NCBI GenBank assembly: GCA_023634235.1
Contig: JAMKCF010000013.1
Coordinates: 16,431,705-16,495,704, forward strand
Length of the DNA: 64,000 bases
Source: Pisaster brevispinus
Taxonomy: Eukaryota; Echinodermata; Asteroidea; Forcipulatida; Asteriidae
Direction of reading: 5' to 3'
Translations under genes and position numbers: made by a program
Shown here: one piece after another, positions 14,951 through 28,290 of the stretch
How positions within the stretch are numbered: position 1 is the first letter of the stretch
Layout: each line of letters begins with the position of its first letter
The notes under the pieces: generated by a model
The model's input: only the letters and a program-made list of their open reading frames with translations
Databases searched by the model: none
Told to the model about the DNA's origin: nothing

Positions 14951-17900
14951 TCCGGTATGAAGCTTGCCCTCCGCGACCCTAAAAGTTTGATTTTCGGAAG
15001 CAGGGATATCCAAGGCAGAGTCAGGTACAAATTTTGTCTCTCTAGCATTTCTAGTTGATGAGTTATTTCCAAGCTTAGCACAGAATTTCTTTCGGACCTT
15101 TTTGTGCCGGCTTTTTCTCACTGGCGATGACGTAGGCGTGTAATACAGTGGAGTTTAGGGCAGCCCCACTTCCAGGATCTGGCCTCGCTTACAAAATGGT
15201 GACCTTAACGAAACTCACGGAAGAGAGAGCCCTTGAGACAGGCTTTCTAATGGTGTACAACTTGTAGAAATCCAGTATCATTCTGAGGGTGATTTGACCG
15301 TCCTTAGTTTGTCTTTGTTTCTTTGACAGCTCTGTGTACAAAAATCCCATTAGGGATGTTTTTGAGGAGCGTTCGGTGTAGCCCCACCTGCTGGTCATTT
15401 CCGGTATGAAGCTTGCCCTCCGCGACCCTAAAAGTTTGATTTTCGGAAGCAGGGATATCCAAGGCAGAGTCAGGTACAAATTTTGTCTCTCTAGCATTTC
15501 TAGTTCATGAGTTATTTTCAAGCTTAGCACAGAATTTCTTACGGACCTTTTTGTGCCGGCTTTTTCTCACTGGCGATAACGTAGGCGTGTAATACAGTGG
15601 AGTTTAGGGCAGCCCTACTTCCAGGACGCTCGCCTCGCCTAGAAAATGCTGACCTTAATGAAACTCACGGAAGAGAGAGCCCTTGAGACAGGCTTTCTAA
15701 TGGTGTACAACTTGTGAAAATCCAGTATCATTCTGAGGGTGATTTGACCGTCCTTAGTTTGTCTTTGTTTCTTTGACAGCTCTGTGTACAAAAATCCCAT
15801 TAGGGATGTTTTTGAGGGGCGTTCGGTGTAGCCCCACCTGCTGGTCATTTCCGGTATGAAGCTTGCCCTCCGCGACCCTAAAAGTTTGATTTTCGGAAGC
15901 AGGGATATCCAAGGCAGAGTCAGGTACAAATTTTGTCTCTCTAGCATTTCTAGTTCATGAGTTATTTCCAAGCTTAGCACAGAATTTCTTTCGGACCTTT
16001 TTGTGCCGGCTTTTTCTCACTGGCGATGACGTAGGCGTGTAATACAGTGGAGTTTAGGGCAGCCCTACTTCCAGGACGCTGGCCTCGCCTAAAAAATGGT
16101 GACCTTAACGAAACTCACGGAAGAGAGAGCCCTTGAGACAGGCTTTCTAATGGTGTACAACTTGTGAAAATCCAGTATCATTCCGAGGGTGATTTGACCG
16201 TCCTTAGTTTGTCTTTGTTTCTTTGACCGCTCTGTGTACAAAAATCCCATTAGGGATGCTTTTGAGGAGCGTTCGGAGTAGCCACACCTGCTGGTCATTT
16301 CCGGTATGAAGCTTGCCCTCTGCGACCCTAAAAGTTTGATTTTCTGAAGCAGGGATATCCAAGGCAGAGTCAGGTACAAATTTTGTCTCTCTAGCATTTC
16401 TAGTTCATGAGTTATTTCCAAGCTTAGCACAGAATTTCTTACGGACCTTTTTGTGCCGGCTTTTTCTCACTGGCGATAACGTAGGCGTGTAATACAGTGG
16501 AGTTTAGGGCAGCCCTACTTCCAGGACGCTCGCCTCGCCTAGAAAATGCTGACCTTAATGAAACTCACGGAAGAGAGAGCCCTTGAGACAGGCTTTCTAA
16601 TGGTGTACAACTTGTGAAAATCCAGTATCATTCTGAGGGTGATTTGACCGTCCTTAGTTTGTCTTTGTTTCTTTGACAGCTCTGTGTACAAAAATCCCAT
16701 TAGGGATGTTTTTGAGGAGCGTTCGGTGTAGCCCCACCTGCTGGTCATTTCCGGTATGAAGCTTGCCCTCCGCGACCCTAAAAGTTTGATTTTCGGAAGC
16801 AGGGATATCCAAGGCAGAGTCAGGTACAAATTTTGTCTCTCTAGCATTTCTAGTTGATGAGTTATTTCCAAGCTTAGCACAGAATTTCTTTCGGACCTTT
16901 TTGTGCCGGCTTTTTCTCACTGGCGATGACGTAGGCGTGTAATACAGTGGAGTTTAGGGCAGCCCCACTTCCAGGATCTGGCCTCGCTTACAAAATGGTG
17001 ACCTTAACGAAACTCACGGAAGAGAGAGCCCTTGAGACAGGCTTTCTAATGGTGTACAACTTGTAGAAATCCAGTATCATTCTGAGGGTGATTTGACCGT
17101 CCTTAGTTTGTCTTTGTTTCTTTGACAGCTCTGTGTACAAAAATCCCATTAGGGATGTTTTTGAGGAGCGTTCGGTGTAGCCCCACCTGCTGGTCATTTC
17201 CGGTATGAAGCTTGCCCTCCGCGACCCTAAAAGTTTGATTTTCGGAAGCAGGGATATCCAAGGCAGAGTCAGGTACAAATTTTGTCTCTCTAGCATTTCT
17301 AGTTGATGAGTTATTTCCAAGCTTAGCACAGAATTTCTTTCGGACCTTTTTGTGCCGGCTTTTTCTCACTGGCGATGACGTAGGCGTGTAATACAGTGGA
17401 GTTTAGGGCAGCCCCACTTCCAGGATCTGGCCTCGCTTACAAAATGGTGACCTTAACGAAACTCACGGAAGAGAGAGCCCTTGAGACAGGCTTTCTAATG
17501 GTGTACAACTTGTAGAAATCCAGTATCATTCTGAGGGTGATTTGACCGTCCTTAGTTTGTCTTTGTTTCTTTGACAGCTCTGTGTACAAAAATCCCATTA
17601 GGGATGTTTTTGAGGAGCGTTCGGTGTAGCCCCACCTGCTGGTCATTTCCGGTATGAAGCTTGCCCTCCGCGACCCTAAAAGTTTGATTTTCGGAAGCAG
17701 GGATATCCAAGGCAGAGTCAGGTACAAATTTTGTCTCTCTAGCATTTCTAGTTCATGAGTTATTTTCAAGCTTAGCACAGAATTTCTTACGGACCTTTTT
17801 GTGCCGGCTTTTTCTCACTGGCGATAACGTAGGCGTGTAATACAGTGGAGTTTAGGGCAGCCCTACTTCCAGGACGCTCGCCTCGCCTAGAAAATGCTGA

Positions 17901-18500
17901 CCTTAATGAAACTCACGGAAGAGAGAGCCCTTGAGACAGGCTTTCTAATGGTGTACAACTTGTGAAAATCCAGTATCATTCTGAGGGTGATTTGACCGTC
18001 CTTAGTTTGTCTTTGTTTCTTTGACAGCTCTGTGTACAAAAATCCCATTAGGGATGTTTTTGAGGGGCGTTCGGTGTAGCCCCACCTGCTGGTCATTTCC
18101 GGTATGAAGCTTGCCCTCCGCGACCCTAAAAGTTTGATTTTCGGAAGCAGGGATATCCAAGGCAGAGTCAGGTACAAATTTTGTCTCTCTAGCATTTCTA
18201 GTTCATGAGTTATTTCCAAGCTTAGCACAGAATTTCTTTCGGACCTTTTTGTGCCGGCTTTTTCTCACTGGCGATGACGTAGGCGTGTAATACAGTGGAG
18301 TTTAGGGCAGCCCTACTTCCAGGACGCTGGCCTCGCCTACAAAATGGTGACCTTAACGAAACTCACGGAAGAGAGAGCCCTTGAGACAGGCTTTCTAATG
18401 GTGTACAACTTGTGAAAATCCAGTATCATTCCGAGGGTGATTTGACCGTCCTTAGTTTGTCTTTGTTTCTTTGACCGCTCTGTGTACAAAAATCCCATTA
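14700..18500 (+). repeat. Nested 1799/2248-bp higher-order repeats in satellite
   Basis: Monomer variants can be followed in order. One with tctagttgatgag lies at about 15,050, 16,850 and 17,300. One with tgaggggcgttcggtg lies at about 15,810 and 18,060. One with ttccgagggtg lies at about 16,180 and 18,430. Spacings of 1799 and 2248 bp fit a 4-mer block whose copy later gained one duplicated monomer, so two rounds of unequal exchange are superimposed. Confidence 0.75.
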
Positions 18501-20639
18501 GGGATGCTTTTGAGGAGCGTTGGGAGTAGCCCCACCTGCTGGTCATTTCCGGTATGAAGCTTGCCCTCCGCGACCCTAAAAGTTTGATTTTCGGAAGCAG
18601 GGATATCCAAGGCAGAGTCAGGTACAAATTTTGTCTCTCTAGCATTTCTAGGTCATGAGTTATTTCCAAGCTTAGCACAGAATTTCTTTCGGACCTTTTT
18701 GTGCCGGCTTTTTCTCACTGGCGATGACGTAGGCGTGTAATACAGTGGAGTTTAGGGCAGCCCTACTTCCAGGACGCTGGCCTCGCCTAGAAAATGCTGA
18801 CCTTAATGAAACTCACGGAAGATAGAGTCCTTGAGACAGGCTTTCTAATGGTGTACAACTTGTGAAAATCCAGTATCATTCTGAGGGTGATTTGACCGTC
18901 CTTATTTTGTCTTTGTTTCTTTGACAGCTCTGTGTACAAAAATCCCATTAGGGATGCTTTTGAGGAGCGTTCGGAGTATCCCCACCTGCTGGTCATTTCC
19001 GGTATGAAGCTTGCCCTCCGCGACCCTAAAAGTTTGATTTTCGGAAGCAGGGATATCCAAGGCAGAGTCAGGTACAAATTTTGTCTCTCTAGCATTTCTA
19101 GGTCATGAGTTATTTCCAAGCTTAGCACAGAATTTCTTTCGGACCTTTTTGTGCCGGCTTTTTCTCACTGGCGATGACGTAGGCGTGTAATACAGTGGAG
19201 TTTAGGGCAGCCCTACTTCCAGGACGCTGGCCTCGCCTAGAAAATGCTGACCTTAATGAAACTCACGAAAGATAGAGCCCTTGAGACAGGCTTTCTAATG
19301 GTGTACAACTTGTGAAAATCCAGTATCATTCTGAGGGTGATTTGACCGTCCTTAGTTTGTCTTTGTTTCTTTGACAGCTCTGTGTACAAAAATCCCATTA
19401 GGGATGCTTTTGAGGAGCGTTCGGAGTATCCCCACCTGCTGGTCATTTCCGGTATGAAGCTTGCCCTCCGCGACCCTAAAAGTTTGATTTTCGGAAGCAG
19501 GGATATCCAAGGCAGAGTCAGGTACAAATTTTGTCTCTCTAGCATTTCTAGTTCATGAGTTATTTCCAAGCTTAGCACAGAATTTATTTCGGACCTTTTT
19601 GTGCCGGCTTTTTCTCACTGGCGATGACGTAGGCGTGTAATACAGTGGAGTTTCGGGCAGCCCTACTTCCAGGACGCTGGCCTCGCCTACAAAATGGTGA
19701 CCTTAACGAAACTCACGGAAGAGAGAAAGGTTGAGACAGGCTTTCTAATGGTGTACAACTTGTAGAAATCCAGTATCATTCTGAGGGTGATTTGACCGTC
19801 CTTAGTTTGTCTTTGTTTCTATGACAGCTCTGTGTACAAAAATCCCATTAGGGATGCTTTTGAGGAGCGTTCGGAGTAGCCCCACCTGCTGGTCATTTCC
19901 GGTATGAAGCTTGCCCTCCGCGACCCTAAAAGTTTGATTTTCGGAAGCAGGGATATCTAAGGCAGAGTCAGGTACAAATTTGGTCTCTCTAGCATTTCTA
20001 GTTCATGAGTTATTTCCAAGCTTAGCACAGAATTTATTTCGGACCTTTTTGTGCTGGCTTTTTTTCACTGGCGATGACGTAGGCGTGTAATACAGTGGAG
20101 TTTCGGTCAGCCCTACTTCCAGGACGCTGGCCTCGCCTAGAAAATGGTGACCTTAACGAAACTCACGGAAGGGAGAGCCCTTGAGACAGGCTTTCTAATG
20201 GTGTACAACTTGTGGAAATCCAGTATCACTCTGAGGGTGATTTGACCGTCCTTAGTTTGTCTTTGTTTCTTTGACAGCTCTGTGTACAAAAATCCCATTA
20301 GGGATGCTTTTGAGGAGCGTTCGGAGTAGCCCCACCTGCTGGTCATTTCCGGTATGAAGCATGCCCATCGCAACTCTAACAACTTGATTTTCTGAAGCAG
20401 GGATATCCAAGGCAGAGTCAGGTACAAATTTTGTCTCTCTAGCATTTCCAATTCATGAGTTATTTCCAAGCTTAGCACAGAATTTATTTCGGACCTTTTT
20501 GTGCCGACTTTTTCTCACTGGCGATGACGTAGGCGTGTAATACAGTGGAGTTTCGGGCAGCCCTACTTCCAGGACGCTGGCCTCGCTTACAAAATGGTGA
20601 CCTTAACGAAACTCACGGAAGAAAGAGCCCTTGACACGG

Positions 20640-23600
20640 GCTTTCTAATGGTGTATAACTTGTGAAAAATCAAGTATCATTCTGAGGGTGATTTGACCGT
20701 CCTTAGTTTGTCTTTGTTTCTTTGACCGCTCTGTGTACAAAAATCCCATTAGGGATGCTTTTGAGGAGCGTTGGGAGTAGCCCCACCTGCTGCCCTCCGC
20801 GACCCTAAAAGTTTGATTTTCTGAAGCAGGGATATCCAAGGCAGAGTCAGGTACTTATTTTGTCTCTCTAGCATTTCTAGTTCATGAGTTATTTCCAAGC
20901 TTAGCACAGAATTTCTTTCGGACCTTTTTGTGCCGGCTTTTTCTCACTGGCGATGACGTAGGCTTGTAATATAGTGGAGTTTAGAGCAGCCCTACTTCCA
21001 GGACGCTGGCCTCGACTAGAAAATGGTGACCTTAACGAAACTCAAGGAAAAGAGAGCCCTTGAGACAGGCTTTCTAACGGTGTACAACTTGTGAAAATCC
21101 AATATCATTCTGAGGGTGATTTGACCGTCCTTAGTTTGTCTTTGTTTCTTTGACAGCTCTGTGTACAAAAATCCCATTAGGGATGCTTTTGAGGAGCGTT
21201 CGGAGTAGCCCCACCTGCTGGTCATTTCCGGTATGAAGCTTGCCCTCCGCGACCCTAAAAGTTTGATTTTCTGAAGCAGGGATATCCAAGGCAGAGTCAG
21301 GTACTTATTTTGTCTCTCTAGCATTTCTAGTTCATGAGTTATTTCCAAGCTTAGCACAGAATTTCTTTCGGACCTTTTTGTGCCGGCTTTTTCTCACTGG
21401 CGATGACGTAGGCTTGTAATATAGTGGAGTTTAGAGCAGCCCTACTTCCAGGACGCTGGCCTCGACTAGAAAATGGTGACCTTAACGAAACTCAAGGAAA
21501 AGAGAGCCCTTGAGACAGGCTTTTTAATGGTGTACAACTTGTGAAAATCCAATATCATTCTGAGGGTGATTTGACCGTCCTTAGTTTGTCTTTGTTTCTT
21601 TGACAGCTCTGTGTACAAAAATCCCATTAGGGATGCTTTTGAGGAGCGTTCGGAGTAGCCCCACCTGCTGGTCATTTCCGGTATGAAGCTTGCCCTCCGC
21701 GACCCTAAAAATTTGATTTTCGGAAGCAGGGATATCCAAGGCAGAGTCAGGTACAAATTTTGTCTCTCTAGCATTTCTAGTTCATGAGTTATTTCCAAGC
21801 TTAGCACAGAATTTCTTTCGGACCTTTTTGTGCCGGCTTTTTCTCACTGGCGATGACGTAGGCGTGTAATACAGTGGAGTTTCGGGCAGCCCTACTTCCA
21901 TGACGCTGGCCTCGCTTAGAAAATGGTGACCATAACGAAACTCACAGAAGAGAGAGCCCTTGAGACAGGCTTTCTAATGGTGTACAACTTGTGAAAATCC
22001 AGTATCATTCTGAGGATGATTTGACCGTCCTTAGTTTGTCTTTGTTTCTTTGACAGCTCTGTGTACAAAAATCCCATTAGGGATGCTTTTTAGGAGCGTT
22101 GGGAATAGCCCCACCTGCTGGTCATTTCCGGTATGAAGCTTGCCCTCCGCGACCCTAAAAGTTTGATTTTCGGAAGCAGGGATATCCAAGGCAGACTCAG
22201 GTACAAATTTTGTCCCTCTAGCATTTCTAGTTCATGAGTTATTTCCAAGCTTAGCACAGAATTTCTTTCGGACCTTTTTGTGCCAACTTTTTCTCACTGG
22301 CGATTACGTAGGCGTGTAATACAGTTGAGTTTCGGGCAGCCCTACTTCCAGGACGCTGGCCTCGCCTAGAAAATGCTGACCTTAACGAAACTCACGGAAG
22401 AGAAAGCCCTTCAGACAGGCTTTCTAATGGTGTACAACTTGTGAAAATCCAGTATCATTCTGAGGGTGATTTGACCGTCCTTAGTTTGTCTTTGTTTCTT
22501 TGACAGCTCTGTGTACAAAAATCCCATTAGGGATGCTTTTGAGGAGCGTTCGGAGTAGCCCCAACTGCTGGTCATGTCCGGTATGAAGCTTGCCCTCCGC
22601 GACCCTAAAAGTTTGATTTTCGGAAGCAGGGATATCCAAGGCAGAGTCAGGTACAAATTTTGTCTCTCTAGCATTTCTAGTTCATGAGTTATTTCCAAGT
22701 TTAGCACAGAATTTCTTTCCGACCTTTTTGTGCCAGCTTTTTCTCACTGGCGATGACGTAGGTGTGTAATCTGTGGAGTTTCGGTCAGCCCTACTTCCAG
22801 GAATCTGGCCTCGCCTAGAAAATGGTGACCTTAACGAAATTCACCGAAGAGAGAGCCCTTGAGACGGGCTTTCTAATGATGTACAATTTGTGAAAATTCA
22901 GTATCATTCTGAGGGTGATTTGACCGTCCTTACTTTGTCTTTGTTTCTTTGACAGCTCTGTGTACAAAAATCCCATTAGGGATGCCTTTGAGAAGCGTTC
23001 GGAGTAGCCCCACCTGCTGGTCATTTCCGGTATAAAGCTTGCCCTCCGCGACCCTAAAAGTTTGATTTTCGGAAGCACGGATATCCAAGGCAGAGTCAGG
23101 TACAAATTTTGTCTCTCTAGCATTTCTAGTTCATGAGTTATTTCCAAGTTTAGCACAGAATTTCTTTCCGACCTTTTTGTGCCAGCTTTTTCTCACTGGC
23201 GATGACGTAGGTGTGTAATCTGTGGAGTTTCGGGCAGCCCTACTTCCAGGACTCTGGCCTCGCCTAGAAAATGGTGACCTTAACGAAATTCACCGAAGAG
23301 AGAGCCCTTGAGACGGGCTTTCTAATGATGTACAATTTGTGAAAATTCAGTATCATTCTGAGGGTGATTTGACCGTCCTTACTTTGTCTTTGTTTCTTTG
23401 ACAGCTCTGTGTACAAAAATCCCATTAGGGATGCCTTTGAGAAGCGTTCGGAGTAGCCCCACCTGCTGGTCATTTCCGGTATGAAGCTTGCCCTCCGCGA
23501 CCCATCAAAGTTCAATTTCTGGAAGCAGGGATATCCAAAGCAGAGTCAGGTACAAATTTTGTCTCTCTAGCATTTCTAGTTCATGAGTTATTACCAAGCT

Positions 23601-25900
23601 TAGCAAAGAATTTATTTCGGTCCTTTTTGTGCCGGCTTTTTCTCACTGGCGAAGACGTAAGCGTGTAATACAGTGGAGTTTCGGGCAGCCCTACTTCCAT
23701 GACGCTGGCCCCGCCTACAAAATGGTGACTTTAACGAAACACACGGAAGAGAGAGCCCTTGAGTCGGGCTTTCTAATGGTGTACAACTTGTGAAAATCCA
23801 GTATCATTCTGAGGGTGATTTGACCGTCCTTACTTTGTCTTTGTTTCTTTGACAGCTCTGTGTACAAAAATCCCATTAGGGATGCTTTTGAGGAGCGTTT
23901 CGAGTAGCCCCACCTGCTGGTCATTTCCGGTATGAAGCTTGCCCTCCGCGACCCTAAAAAATTGATATTCGGCAGCAGGAATATCCAAGGCAGAGTCAGG
24001 TACAAATTTCGTTTCTCTAGCATTTCTAGCTCATGAGTTATTTCCAAGCTTAGCACAGAATTTATTTCGGACCTTTTCGTGCCGGCTTTTTCTCACTGGC
24101 GATGGCTTAGGCGTGTAATACAGTGGAGTTTCGGGCAATCCATAGATCCAGGACACTGGCCTCGCCTACAAAATGGTGACCTTAACGAAACTCACGTTAG
24201 AGAGAGCCCTTGAGACGGGCTTTCTAATGATGTACAATTTGTGAAAATTCAGTATCATATTGAGGGTGATTTGACCGTCCTTACTTTGTCTTTGTTTCTT
24301 TGACAGCTCTGTGTACAAAAATCCCATTAGGAATGCCTTTGAGAAGCGTTCGGAGTAGCCCCACCTGCTGGTCATTTCCGGTATGAAGCTTGCCCTCCGC
24401 GACCCATCAAAGTTCAATTTCTGGAAGCAGGGATATCCAAAGCAGAGTCAGGTACAAATTTTGTCTCTCTAGCATTTCTAGTTCATGAGTTATTTCCAAG
24501 CTTAGCAAAGAATTTATTTCGGTCCTTTTTGTGCCGGCTTTTTCTCACTGGCGAAGACGTAAGCGTGTAATACAGTGGAGTTTCGGGCAGCCCTACTTCC
24601 ATGACGCTGGCCCCGCCTACAAAATGGTGACTTTAACGAAACTCACGGAAGAGAGAGCCCTTGAGGCGGGCTTTCTAATGGTGTACAACTTGTGAAAATC
24701 CAGTATCATTCTGAGGGTGATTTGACCGTCCTTACTTTGTCTTTGTTTCTTTGACAGCTCTGTGTACAAAAATTCCATTAGGGATGCTTTTGAGGAGCGT
24801 TTCGAGTAGCCCCACCTGCTGGTCATTTCCGGTATGAAGCTTGCCCTCCGCGACCCTTAAAATTTGATATTCGGCAGCAGGAATATCCAAGGCAGAGTCA
24901 GGTACAAATTTCGTCTCTCTAGCATTTCTAGTTCATGAGTTATTTCCAAGCTTAGCACAGAATTTATTTCGGACCTTTTTGTGCCGGCTTTTTCTCACTG
25001 GCGATGACGTAGACGTGTAATACATTGGAGTTTCGGGCAGCCCTACCTCCATGACGCTTGCCCTGCCTACAAAATGGTGACCTTAACGAAATTCACGGAA
25101 GAGAGAGCCCTTGAGACGGGCTTTCTAATGGTGTACAACTTGTGAAAATCCAGTATCATTCTGAGAGCGATTTGACCGTCCTTACTTTGTCTTTGTTTCT
25201 TTGTTAGCTCTGTGTACAAAAATCCCATTAGGGATGCTTTTGAGGAGCGTTGGGAGTAGCCCCACCTGCTGGTCATTTCCGGTATGGAGCTTACCGTCCG
25301 CGACCCTAAAAATTTGATATTCGGAAGCAGGGATATCCAAGGCAGAGTCAGGAACACATTTTGTCTCTCTAGCATTTCTAGTTCATGAGTTATTTCCAAG
25401 CTTAGCACAGAATTTATTTCGGACCTTTTTGTGCCGGCTTTTTCTCACTGGCGATGGCTTAGGCGTGTAATACAGTGGAGTTTCGGGCATTCCATAGATC
25501 CAGGACACTGGCCTCGCCTACAAAATGGTGACCTTAACGAAACTCACCGAAGAGAGAGCCCTTGAGACGGGCTTTCTAATGATGTACAATTTGTGAAAAT
25601 TCAGTATCATTCTGAGGATGATTTGACCGTCCTTACTTTGTCTTTGTTTCTTTGACAGCTCTGTGTACAAAAATCCCATTAGGGATGCATTTGAGGAGCG
25701 TTCGGAGTAGCCCCACCTGATGGTCATTTCCGGTATGAAGCTTGCCCTCTGCGACCCTAAAAATTTAATTTTCGGAAGCAGGGATATCCAAGGCAGAGTC
25801 AGGTACAAATTTTGTCTCTCTAGCATTTCTAGTTCATGAGTTATTTCCAAGCTTACCACAAAATTTATTTCGGACCTTTTCGTGCCGGCATTTTCTCACT
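20640..25900 (+). repeat. Diverging satellite units near the array's right flank
   Basis: Units remain about 450 bp but differ more from consensus. One unit near 20,790 lacks about 30 bp around the ctggtcatttccggtatgaag segment. Adjacent near-identical pairs occur at 20,940/21,390 (gcttgtaatatagtgg) and 22,740/23,190. Further pairs are 902 bp apart (23,560/24,460) and about 1351 bp apart (24,100/25,450, sharing ccatagatccaggacactgg). Homogenisation is now restricted to neighbours. Confidence 0.8.
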
Positions 25901-26067
25901 GGCGATGACGTAGGCGTGTAAAACAGTTGTTTTTCGGGCAGCCCTACTTCCAGACTGCTAAACTCACCTACAAATCGTCAGCTCAACGAAAGTCACGGAC
26001 AAGAGAGCCCCTGAGACGGGCTTTCTAATGGTGTACAACTTGTGCAAATCCAGTATCATTCTAATGG

Positions 26068-27600
26068 TGATTTGACCGTCCTTACTTTGTCTTTGTTTAT
26101 TTTACAGCTCTGTGTACAAAAATCCCATTGGAGATGCTTTTGAGGAGCGTTCGGAGTAGCCCCACCTGCTGGTCATTTCCGGAATGAAGCTTGTCCTCCG
26201 CGACCCTACAAGTTTGATTTTCGGATGCAAGGATATTCAAGGAAGAGTCAGGTACAAATTTTGTCTTTCTAGCATGCCTAGATCTGGAGTTATTCTCAAG
26301 CTTAACGCAGATTTTCTTTCGGACCTTTCTGTGCCGGCATTTTCTCACTGGCGACGACGTAGGCATGTAATACAGTGGTGTTTCGGGGAGCCCTACTTCC
26401 AGGCCGCTCAGCTCACTTACAAAATCGTCAGCTCAACGAAACTCACGGTAGAGAGAGAGCCCTTGAGACGAGCTTTTCAATGGTTTAAAACTTGTGCAAA
26501 TCCAGTCTAATTCTGTTAATCATTTCTGGTATCAAGCTTTCCCATCGCGAACTTGAAAGTTTAATTTTCGGATGCAGGGATACCCAAGGCAGAGTCAGGT
26601 ACAAATTTCGTCTCTCTAGCATGCCAAGATCGTGAGTTATCCCCAAGCTTAGCGCAGAATTTATTTCGGACCATCTTTGTGCCGGCATTTTCTCGATTGC
26701 GTTGACGTAGTTATGTAATACAGTGGTGTTTTGGGCAGCCTTCTTTCCAGGCTGCTCGCTTCGCCTATAAATTCGTCAGCTAAACGAAACTTACAGGAGA
26801 GAGAGCCCTTCGAAACGGGCTTTCCATTGGTGTACAACTTTTGCAGGCCAATATTAGTTTGAGGGTGATTTGACCGTCCTTACTTTTTTTCTCTTTGTTA
26901 GCTCTGTGTTCAAAAATCCCATTGGAGATGCTTTTGAGGAGCGTTCGGAGGAGCCCCACTTGCTGGTTGTTTCCGGTATCAAGCTTGCCCAACGCAGCAT
27001 TTTCTCGCTGGCGTTGACGTAGGCATGTAATACAGTGATGTTTTGGGCAGCCTTTCTTCCAGGCCGCTCGCCTCGCCAACAAAATCGTCAGCTAAACGAA
27101 ATTTACAGAAGAGAAAGACCCAGAGACTGGCTTTCCAATGATGTAAAACTTTTGCAAATCCAATTTTAATTTGAGGGTGATTTGACAGTCATTACTTTGT
27201 TTTGTCCCTTTTGAGATACTTTTGAGGAGCGTTCGGAGTAGCCCCACTTGCTGGTCATTTCCGGTATGAAGCATGCCCATCGCAACTCTGACAACTTGAT
27301 TTTCGAATGCAGGGATACCCAAGGCAAAGTCAGGTACACATTTTGTCTCTCTAGCATACCTAGATTGGGAATTATTTTCATTTTTTTCGGACCATCTTTG
27401 TGCCGGCATTTTCTCGCTGTCATTGACGTAGGCATGTAATACAGTGGTGTTTTGAGAGCCTTACTTCCAGGCCGCTCGCTTCGCCTACAAAATCGTCAGC
27501 TAAACGAAACTCACAGAAGAGACAGCCCTTGAGACGAGCTTTCCAATAGTGTATCATTAGTGCAAATCCAATATTATTTTGAGGGTGACTTGACCGTCCT
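26068..27600 (+). repeat. Degenerate, deleted satellite units (array edge)
   Basis: Recognisable 450-bp unit pieces carry many substitutions and internal deletions. A join near 26,515 goes from 'ccagtctaattctg' directly into 'catttctggtatc', skipping about 120 bp. Another near 26,997 skips from 'cttgcccaacgcag' to 'cattttctcgctgg'. A third near 27,212 skips the pyrimidine tract. These look like old copies no longer corrected by exchange. Confidence 0.85.
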
Positions 27601-27620
27601 TATCTCGCTTTAGTCTTGAA

Positions 27621-28290
27621 ATCAAGTCGGTAATTGTTGTGAGGTCTAGTTGCGGGACGCTACACACATCCTCGATCCCAACATGTGTGTGAATCAGTCG
27701 CAATTACCGTCTTGAAAAACTTGTACCCAGCTTTGTACACATGCAATTGGACTTGCTACCAAAATTGGACGGAGCAGTTTGATTAGTTAAGAATCATGAA
27801 GACATGAATATTCATAATACATTTTGCAGCGAGTGACATATTGCAGCTACCAGGCGCACACTTCATTCTTTGATAGGGGGTTTATTTTCTAGTAACGTTA
27901 TATTATAATGCATTGGTCAAATTTATCTTAACAGAAAGTTAAGAAATTGCTATAATGATTAAAAATATTATGCTTTTTACATGGATGTTGGCAAATAAAC
28001 TGTCATTAAAAAAAAAAGCCAACAGAAAAGATACATTCCCATGTTTATAATGAATTCTTCCAATTTTGTCAGACGAGCTACCATTGGCCCTCTCTATGGC
28101 AACTTTTGCATATGCAATGTATAATTTACCATATATGAATATTCGGCTGGGAACAAGCTACTCAAGTCGTTAGAGCTAACGGACCTTGCCACGACTGTTG
28201 CATGAACGGCAGGATGTGTGTTTGTAATAGGCAGCGCTGGCAGACAAATAGGCACTGACCATGCACTGACTAACGACTTGTCATCAAGTC
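27621..28290. mobile_element. ~650-bp unrelated insertion with 8-bp flanking direct repeat
   Basis: The satellite is interrupted and resumes at about 28,295 (tttgtctctttgacagctctg). The block is flanked by ATCAAGTC at 27,621-27,628 and 28,283-28,290, as an 8-bp target-site duplication would be. It is AT-rich, holds no reading frame of note, and I could not find clear terminal inverted repeats. It could be a non-autonomous hAT-type element (8-bp duplications are typical of that superfamily), but this is inference. Confidence 0.5.

Larger units (their letters stand above)
1..26090 (+). repeat. 450-bp tandem satellite array (left end outside window)
   Basis: The phrase tgatttgaccgtcc recurs at 1, 451, 901, 1351, 1801 and so on, giving a unit of 450 bp and nearly 60 head-to-tail copies. 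Small indels make some units 447-452 bp. Most copies differ at a few percent of positions. Each intact unit has two HindIII sites (AAGCTT) 111 bp apart and one EcoRV site (GATATC). A pyrimidine tract ending in tttgacag resembles a 3' splice site. 450 is divisible by three, and a roughly 113-codon minus-strand reading frame recurs in many units, but the changes between copies are mostly amino-acid replacing, so I do not call it a gene. I do not recognise the family. The array starts before base 1, so its full length is unknown. Confidence 0.97.

Noticed and set aside
13391..19578. Repeated 113-codon minus-strand open frames (MLSLEITHELEMLERQ...) in the satellite as a tandem gene family
   Set aside because: They follow from a 450-bp unit divisible by three. 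Differences between copies mostly change the amino acid, many copies have stops or frameshifts, and there is no recognisable domain or signal, so purifying selection on protein is not evident.
1..26090. CRISPR array or CENP-B-box satellite
   Set aside because: There are no short repeat-spacer units, and I could not find a match to the CENP-B box pattern (TTCG, spaced A, CGGG) in the unit.
26184..26510. Plus-strand 108-codon frame in the array edge as a gene
   Set aside because: It is the satellite unit read in another frame; neighbouring units carry stops at the corresponding sites, and no domain is recognised.
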